A DNA stretch of 64,000 nt from DAOUTY01 sp964453665 (GTDB lineage Bacteria > Chloroflexota > Dehalococcoidia > SZUA-161). The notes beneath the pieces are model-generated. The model did no database searches, was not told where the DNA came from, and was given only the letters and a program-made list of their open reading frames with translations. Numbering within the stretch: position 1 is the stretch's first letter; each line of letters begins with the position of its first letter. The DNA is taken from the NCBI GenBank assembly GCA_964453665.1, contig CAYVQT010000002.1, positions 1-64,000 on the forward strand, written 5' to 3'. The translations under genes and the position numbers were made by a program. Below, one piece after another: positions 59,221-64,000 of the stretch.

Positions 59221-60736
59221 TAAGTACGTTTTAGCTATAGATGCCGGGTCCGGCGGTGGACGTGCTCTCATTATCGATCTCCAGGGCAACCTTGTTTCGT
59301 CTGCTTCCCGGGACTGGACATATGATGTCCCCGCTGATGCTGGTCCACTGGGTAAAGAATTCGACCCCTCATATTTCTGGGGCATCATCTGCCAGCTCAT
59401 TGTGGAGGCTATTAAAAAGGCTGGCATAGCTTCAGTTGATATTATTGCTGTCAGTGCTGCCAGCCAGAGGCAAGGTGTGGTTTTTCTCGATAAGCACGGA
59501 GAGGAGCTGTATGCTGGCCCTAATACTGACATCAGAGCGATAATCGAAGGATTCTCCATCGACGGTGAATATGGCGGTGAGGTTTACGGCATCACCGGCC
59601 ATGCGCCCTCTTTACTCTTCACTCCTGCCAGACTGCAGTGGTTCAAAGCGAATCGCCCCGATATCTACGAGCGCATAGCCACTGCCTTGCCAATTGGTGA
59701 CTGGATTATATATAAGCTTTCTGGACAGCGGGTGGCCGAGGCCTCTCTGGCAAGCGGTATAGGATTGGTTGACGTTTGTGAAATTCAGGAATCAAGTCGC
59801 CTAATGGAAATGCTCGGGCTGTCCGAGGGTATTTGCCCCGGGATTACCGCTGCGGGTAGTCGCGTTGGCAATGTCACAATAGAGACCGCTGCGAAAACGG
59901 GCCTGACTCCGGACACATCTGTCGTTGTCGGTGGGGGCGATACCCAGTGTGGCCTGCTGGGCATGGGGGTTCGGGAGGAAGCTCAGGTCGGGATTGTGGC
60001 TGGCTGGAGCGGCTCCATTCAGATGGTAACGGCTGAACCCATCATCGACTCGGAGGGCAGGACATGGACGACATGCCATGTCATTCCCGGCAGGTGGATT
60101 CTGGAAAGCAACGCTCAGCAATCGGGAGGTGCCTATCGCTGGCTCAAGGGGATTCTGTTTGACGAAGCAAATGGTTCGGAAGAAACATACTCGTTGATGG
60201 ACAAGATGGCGCAGGATGTGCCACCTGGCGCTGGAGGTGTGCTTGCCTTTATCGGCCCGACGGTGATGGACATGAGGCGTATGAGACCAAGCCTTGGCGG
60301 GTTCATTTTCCCTGTGACGCCAAGTGTGACTGATATCAGGAAAGAACATCTCGTCAGGGCGGCATTAGAGAACCTTTGCTTTGCTTTCAAGGCTAACTGC
60401 GTTCAAGTAGAAGAAATCTCGCGGCTGCGAATGAAGAAAGTCTGCATCGGTGGAGGATTGGCGCAGAGCCGGTGTCTGGTTCAAATTCTCTCTGATGTAC
60501 TTGCCACTCCGGTAACTGTTTTCGAGGTACGTCATGTTACCTCGTGGGGGACGGCTATGTGCGCTGCCGTAGGCTCCGGCATCTATGACAGCTTTGAGCA
60601 GGCTTTTGAGGCAATGAAGCCCAAGTCTAGAGTAGTCGAACCAGACCATCAAAACACTCAAGAATGCAGTAAGTTCTATGAGAAATGGCTTTATGCTCAT
60701 GGATGGCTGGACAAGTTGAGTGAAGATTTAGGATAA
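59207..60736 (+). CDS. FGGY-family carbohydrate kinase
   Basis: A 509-residue sugar kinase: VLAIDAGSGGGRALIIDLQG (phosphate 1), SAASQRQGVVFLDKHG, WIIYKLSGQ, SVVVGGGDTQCGLLGMG (catalytic Asp in GGDTQ), IVAGWSGSIQMV, and KKVCIGGGLAQSRCLVQILSDVLATPV (adenosine site). It phosphorylates a pentose, polyol or similar compound with ATP; relatives include xylulokinase and the autoinducer-2 kinase LsrK, and the substrate cannot be fixed from sequence. Translation is coupled with the preceding 2-hydroxyacid dehydrogenase by a 14-base overlap. Confidence 0.9.
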   Translation: MSVSSKYVLAIDAGSGGGRALIIDLQGNLVSSASRDWTYDVPADAGPLGKEFDPSYFWGIICQLIVEAIKKAGIASVDIIAVSAASQRQGVVFLDKHGEELYAGPNTDIRAIIEGFSIDGEYGGEVYGITGHAPSLLFTPARLQWFKANRPDIYERIATALPIGDWIIYKLSGQRVAEASLASGIGLVDVCEIQESSRLMEMLGLSEGICPGITAAGSRVGNVTIETAAKTGLTPDTSVVVGGGDTQCGLLGMGVREEAQVGIVAGWSGSIQMVTAEPIIDSEGRTWTTCHVIPGRWILESNAQQSGGAYRWLKGILFDEANGSEETYSLMDKMAQDVPPGAGGVLAFIGPTVMDMRRMRPSLGGFIFPVTPSVTDIRKEHLVRAALENLCFAFKANCVQVEEISRLRMKKVCIGGGLAQSRCLVQILSDVLATPVTVFEVRHVTSWGTAMCAAVGSGIYDSFEQAFEAMKPKSRVVEPDHQNTQECSKFYEKWLYAHGWLDKLSEDLG

Positions 60737-61093
60737 GCCTGCGGGAAAGCTGTAGTTCGGTTTTCAGTATTTATCCCCGGGTTGTCTTCTTAGGACAGAG
60801 ATCAGGATACCCCGTGCACGGAATTAAAAAACGGCAACCCCCTTTGGATTTTCCGTAAAGGGATAGGGTTGTTCACCGAATTGCCTTCTGGAAAACCCGA
60901 GACCAATTGTATTGGTCGTAAGTTCAGCGCCTTTCTTCAGTTGTTGCTGTATTTCCCCTCACAAGGATTGGTAAACTTTTTTCCTATCAATGATTACCAG
61001 AAAGAGCTATTGTAGGTATGTGAGAAGGTGTGCTAATGTTTAATTAGGATAGTTCCGCCGTTGATAACTCGTTGTTAACGCAGGGGGTGAGCT
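60737..61093. other. Intergenic region with a terminator-like hairpin
   Basis: About 360 bases after the kinase gene. Apart from the hairpin at 60835-60871 no gene or RNA is recognised. The AT-rich part near 61040 (AATTAGGATAG) precedes the HTH gene and may hold its promoter. Confidence 0.4.
60835..60871 (+). terminator. Hairpin downstream of the FGGY kinase gene
   Basis: CAACCC (60835-60840) pairs with GGGTTG (60866-60871) and CCTTT with AAAGG inside, with an inner GGA-TTT-TCC. It lies about 100 bases after the stop codon. A short TT follows, so it is a weak terminator candidate. Confidence 0.5.
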
Positions 61094-61309
61094 GTGAGAC
61101 AGACAGTTAAGGGTGCTACATTGGAGGCCTTACTGACCACTCGACAGGTGGCGGATTTCTTGCAAGTCAGCATATGCACCGTGAGGCGTTGGAGTGACAA
61201 AGGAATGCTGGGATTCTACCGCGTTGGCTCACGGGGCGATAGAAGGTATCGAAGAGTGGATGTTCTGAGCTTTCTGAAAAATACCCCTGCTAACCAAAGA
61301 AATACATAA
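61094..61309 (+). CDS. Small MerR/excisionase-like helix-turn-helix protein
   Basis: A 71-residue protein that is essentially one winged HTH: LLTTRQVADFLQVSICTVRRWSDKGMLGFYRVGSRGDRRYRRVDVLSFL. It shares TVRRWSD, an Arg-rich wing with DRR and the following D with the protein at 2917. The GTG start follows GGGGGTGAG. A response regulator gene without a DNA-binding domain lies 140 bases downstream on the same strand, so the two may act together. Confidence 0.82.
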   Translation: MRQTVKGATLEALLTTRQVADFLQVSICTVRRWSDKGMLGFYRVGSRGDRRYRRVDVLSFLKNTPANQRNT

Positions 61310-61449
61310 ATGATGGGTAAGTATGTCTCTGCTGAATCAGGTAGTCCTGTTAACAGTGTCTGGAAGCGAAATAGAGTGACTAGTAGTAAGGCGCACATGA
61401 AGAAATTCCTCGTGGATGTTAATCCAGCATATATCAATCGGAGCGTAGG

Positions 61450-62127
61450 ATGGAGAACGACAAAGGGACGATATTAATAGTTGATGACGAAGAGTCTCTA
61501 AGGGGCGTAGTCTACCGCAAGTTGCAATCGCAGGGCTACAATTGTGTCGTGGCGGTTGACGGCAAGGATGCCATTTGGAAGGCGTTTTTACAGGATTTTG
61601 ATATTGTACTCATGGATATCAAGATGCCGGGCCTGTCGGGCATGGAAGTTCTGCCCAGGATAATGATTGATCACCCCGATACTTGTGTGGTGATGCTGAC
61701 CGCAGTGTCCGACACACAAACGGCTGTAGACGCTATGAAGTTGGGGGCGTATGACTACTTGACTAAACCCTTCAATATGGATGACCTCGTGATGAAAGTG
61801 GAAAAAGCTCTGGAAAGAAGAAGGTTGGTACTGGAGAACAGAGAATATCAACTCCGATTGGAGCAAAAGGTTCAGTGGCAGGGGGGGCAGATACAGCAGT
61901 ACCGTAGCGAAGCTGAAGAGGCTCTTAGCCGGGAGCAGGAGGCTCTTACTGAACTGGAGGCTGAACGCCATTCACGGAAGGGATTCTCCGGGAAGTTGTC
62001 TCATTTATTAGGTGGTGGGACGAATGATCCGCGAGGCGACGTGAGAATTGCTGAACATAGTAAGACGGGTAATGAGAACAAGCAGAAGCAGAACGGAATT
62101 CCCGAAGAGCGGGATAAGGAATCATGA
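61450..62127 (+). CDS. Response regulator with receiver domain and coiled-coil tail
   Basis: The receiver domain spans residues 7-125: acidic pair Asp12-Asp13 in ILIVDDEES, phospho-acceptor Asp56 in VLMDIKMPG, Thr in VVMLTAVSD and Lys in YDYLTKPFN. A long charged helix follows (QLRLEQKVQWQGGQIQQYRS, EAEEALSREQEALTELEAER) and then a disordered, Lys/Asn-rich end. There is no DNA-binding or enzymatic output domain. The cytoplasmic PAS kinases at 31467 and 35140 have no partner regulator nearby, and this is the only receiver protein in the window. Confidence 0.88.
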   Translation: MENDKGTILIVDDEESLRGVVYRKLQSQGYNCVVAVDGKDAIWKAFLQDFDIVLMDIKMPGLSGMEVLPRIMIDHPDTCVVMLTAVSDTQTAVDAMKLGAYDYLTKPFNMDDLVMKVEKALERRRLVLENREYQLRLEQKVQWQGGQIQQYRSEAEEALSREQEALTELEAERHSRKGFSGKLSHLLGGGTNDPRGDVRIAEHSKTGNENKQKQNGIPEERDKES

Positions 62128-62234
62128 AGTGCGTCATAAATCCGATGTTCAGTATATTGAATACCCGGGCTTTCTAACTCTACTGAGCAAGCACAGGCGG
62201 TCTGACTGTGTACGTCTATTGAAGAAAAGCGTTG

Positions 62235-62969
62235 TTAAGTATGGTTGGCCTTGCCTCCAAGAAGCGTTTGTACCTCACGCGGGCTGAGCCTGCGCGCTTC
62301 TCCCTCCGATAGGTCTCCAAGTAAGATACTGCCCATACGGACTCGCTTAAGTGCCAGGACGCGATAGCCGAGATGCTCGAACATTCGTCTAATCTGCCGT
62401 TTTTTGCCTTCGTGTATCGTAATGCTGTAGTTGTATTCTTTAACATCAACTTCTTTGACGATAGCGCGATGGGTGATGCAATTCTCCAGCATCAAGCCCT
62501 GCTCCAGCCGGAGTTTCTCACTCTTTTTTAACCTCGCATTGATAGAGACCAGATATTCCTTCTCGTGTTCGAAGCTGGGGTGGGTAAGCCATTGAGTCAA
62601 TTCACCGTCGTTGGTAAGCAGCAAAAGGCCTGTGCTTTCTTTGTCCAGGCGTCCCACGGGATATAGCCTCATGTGGCGATATTTCCCGGGCAGGATGTCT
62701 ATAACTGTTGTACGCCCTCTCTCATCGCTGGTAGTAGACATAACGCCCTGCGGTTTATTAAGCATGAGATAGACTTTTTGTTTCGGCATGAGGTCAACTG
62801 GCTGTTTATCTATTAAGATGCGATCTTCCTCCATATTCAAAGGATAGCTGAAATCCTCCACCACTTTTCCGTTCACTTCTACTCTACCTTGACGTATGGC
62901 GTCAGCCAGCTGCCTTCTGGAGCCGGTTCCTGCTGTGGTTAGCGCTTTGAGGAGATGGGTTGAAGGCAT
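62235..62969 (-). CDS. 16S/23S rRNA pseudouridine synthase (RsuA/RluB family)
   Basis: The 244 residues begin with an S4 RNA-binding domain (SRRQLADAIRQGRVEVNGKVV) followed by the pseudouridine synthase domain: YLMLNKPQGVMSTTSDERGR, catalytic Asp in YPVGRLDKESTGLLLLTNDGEL, and EGKKRQIRRMFEHLGYRVLALKRVRMG. It converts specific uridines of rRNA to pseudouridine; RluB and RsuA cannot be distinguished with confidence. It is a housekeeping gene, next to no obvious partner. Confidence 0.92.
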   Translation of the reverse strand: MPSTHLLKALTTAGTGSRRQLADAIRQGRVEVNGKVVEDFSYPLNMEEDRILIDKQPVDLMPKQKVYLMLNKPQGVMSTTSDERGRTTVIDILPGKYRHMRLYPVGRLDKESTGLLLLTNDGELTQWLTHPSFEHEKEYLVSINARLKKSEKLRLEQGLMLENCITHRAIVKEVDVKEYNYSITIHEGKKRQIRRMFEHLGYRVLALKRVRMGSILLGDLSEGEARRLSPREVQTLLGGKANHT

Positions 62970-63062
62970 TTCAGATGAACATTCCCCGGTTTAACAATAC
63001 TGGCAGGCTGAATAGCCCTGTCTGTTCCGGTCAAGTGTGGGCCTTGAGACCAGTTTTATTGG

Positions 63063-63827
63063 CTATTCAGCCCTGATACGGAACATAAGCGTTCCGAAGG
63101 CCAGACCTGCCGCGGCCCAGCCGGCTAATACTAACAGCGATCGCCACAGGTCGGACCATACATATCCCGCGAGTACCAGGTCCCGTACACCGACGACAGC
63201 ATAATCCACCGGGTTGAACTGCCTTACGGTGTCAAGCCAATCGGGTAAAAGTTGTGCAGGCATCATAGTCGAAGATAGGAACACTGTGGGCAGTGCGATA
63301 AAGTTTATGATGCCCATGAGTGGTTCCGGCCGTCTCAGAAGTACTGCGAGGCCGTTGGAGAATGCGGCAAACCCCAGGCCTAGCAGCGAGATGAGAAATA
63401 TTGCGAATAGCACTCCAGGAACGCCGGTTACTATATCTACTCCCATAATGACAGCAATTATAAAAATTATTACTGCCTGAACTACGAGTATAACCATAGA
63501 AGCGATGACACGGCTTGCAATAATTGACAGACGGTTGATCGGTGTGGCCAGCATCTTGGAAAGGATTCCCATATCGATATCGTGCAGCAGCCCCATGCCT
63601 GCCCAGGCCGAGCCGAATAATACCGTCATCACCACCACGCCGGGGGCGAGGAACTGGAGGTAGTCACCGCCTATGCCGGGCAGAGTGGACACTGATTTGA
63701 AAATCTGGGGAAAGAGCAGCAGCCACAATATGGGCTGAATGAGGTTCATGAATATCCATACCCGCATGCGGATTTGCGTCTTCAGATGGCGTATAGTTTG
63801 AAACCAGGTATCGGTGAAGAGGCTCAT
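63063..63827 (-). CDS. ABC-2 type transporter permease (DrrB-like)
   Basis: A 254-residue membrane protein with six predicted helices (for example IRMRVWIFMNLIQPILWLLLF, FLAPGVVVMTVLFGSAWAGM, VIASMVILVVQAVIIFIIAVI). The FNPVDYAVVGVRDLVLAGYVW region before the last helix is typical for ABC-2 permeases of the DrrB/NodJ group. The gene begins two bases after the stop codon of the ATPase gene, so the two form an exporter. Substrates of the family are drugs, polysaccharides or lipids; the one here is unknown. Confidence 0.9.
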   Translation of the reverse strand: MSLFTDTWFQTIRHLKTQIRMRVWIFMNLIQPILWLLLFPQIFKSVSTLPGIGGDYLQFLAPGVVVMTVLFGSAWAGMGLLHDIDMGILSKMLATPINRLSIIASRVIASMVILVVQAVIIFIIAVIMGVDIVTGVPGVLFAIFLISLLGLGFAAFSNGLAVLLRRPEPLMGIINFIALPTVFLSSTMMPAQLLPDWLDTVRQFNPVDYAVVGVRDLVLAGYVWSDLWRSLLVLAGWAAAGLAFGTLMFRIRAE

Positions 63828-63829
63828 AG

Positions 63830-64000
63830 CTATCTCCGGTAGCGCCTTCGCTGCATCTGAGCAAAGGTTGTAGCTGTACCCTCCTGCGCGCGTATGGTTC
63901 GGCCGGTATATTTAAGAAACACATCGTCCAGTGATGGTTTGGAGACAGAAAGTGTCTCGACCTCGATGCCTTCGTTGGCAAGGAGTCGCATTATTGTGGG
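63830..64000 (-). CDS. ABC transporter ATP-binding protein (DrrA-like), C-terminal end (partial)
   Basis: The minus-strand frame entering from the right edge is open for 56 codons and ends with TAG at 63830-63832. It contains VSKPSLDDVFLKYTGRTIRA, the C-terminal signature of DrrA-type ATPases (DUF4162 region). The nucleotide-binding motifs lie outside the window. It drives the permease encoded directly downstream. Confidence 0.85.
   Translation of the reverse strand, partial: PTIMRLLANEGIEVETLSVSKPSLDDVFLKYTGRTIRAQEGTATTFAQMQRRRYRR

Noticed and set aside
61311..61477. Short frame of about 55 codons between the HTH and response regulator genes
   Set aside because: It overlaps the start of the response regulator gene, has no ribosome site and shows no protein-like pattern.

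Overview
The window reads like a chromosome segment of an anaerobic bacterium, most likely a sediment or groundwater member of the Dehalococcoidia (Chloroflexota). This is an inference from gene content: an aldehyde:ferredoxin oxidoreductase, many 4Fe-4S proteins, beta-keto-acid cleavage enzymes, thiolase-like/DUF35 pairs, multi-PAS cytoplasmic histidine kinases, stand-alone MerR-like helix-turn-helix proteins, and short palindromic repeats between operons. No rRNA operon, complete tRNA, CRISPR array, transposase or reductive dehalogenase gene is visible.

Layout. 1-2900: the tail of an unknown gene, a truncated tRNA-Pro 3' half, a small Fe-S protein and an acyl-CoA synthetase. 2900-7500 (minus strand): an operon of a GAF protein, a 1,210-residue hendecad coiled-coil protein and a small HTH protein. 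8000-10100 (minus): a four-gene Fe-S operon. 10400-31060: a long catabolic region, nearly all on the minus strand, holding a nitronate-monooxygenase-like enzyme, CoA transferase, 3-hydroxyacyl-CoA dehydrogenase, aldehyde oxidoreductase, iron alcohol dehydrogenase, SCP2 protein, Fe-S protein, three acyl-CoA dehydrogenases, two BKACE enzymes, an enoyl-CoA hydratase, a carboxyltransferase, two DUF35 proteins, two thiolase-like proteins and a MaoC hydratase. 31400-38000: two large PAS histidine kinases on either side of a trehalose synthase (TreT-like). 38000-39400: a gene-poor stretch with palindromes, a candidate small RNA and a tiny membrane protein. 39400-41550: a MarR regulator and a CoA-binding ligase subunit. 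41600-56900: an exported-protein region containing an exosortase-like transpeptidase, a giant repeat protein interrupted by an assembly gap, and other secreted or tail-anchored proteins; within it lie plus-strand genes for a FAH-family hydrolase, a radical SAM protein and a sirtuin. 57200-64000: a membrane-tailed coiled-coil protein, a dehydrogenase/FGGY kinase pair, an HTH/response-regulator pair, a pseudouridine synthase and a DrrAB-type ABC exporter cut by the window end.

Two systems stand out. (1) The catabolic region resembles the steroid side-chain degradation machinery of actinobacteria. One acyl-CoA dehydrogenase keeps the FAD motif but has no catalytic Glu, while two neighbours keep the Glu but have no FAD motif. 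A MaoC-DUF35-thiolase-like row follows, and both thiolase-like proteins lack the nucleophilic Cys. This suggests stepwise shortening of a branched or polycyclic acyl-CoA. (2) An exosortase with intact Cys-Arg-His residues sits directly downstream of a giant lectin/FnIII/PKD-like protein. Three proteins of the region share a Pro-(Thr/Asn)-helix-basic C-terminus that could be a sorting signal not yet described. The gap in the giant gene lies inside a 240-nt tandem repeat, so its true length can be predicted modulo 240.

Other notable elements are a family of palindromes with conserved arms and exchangeable centres, a 130-nt dispersed repeat beside both kinase genes, and a tRNA 3' fragment that looks like an integration scar.
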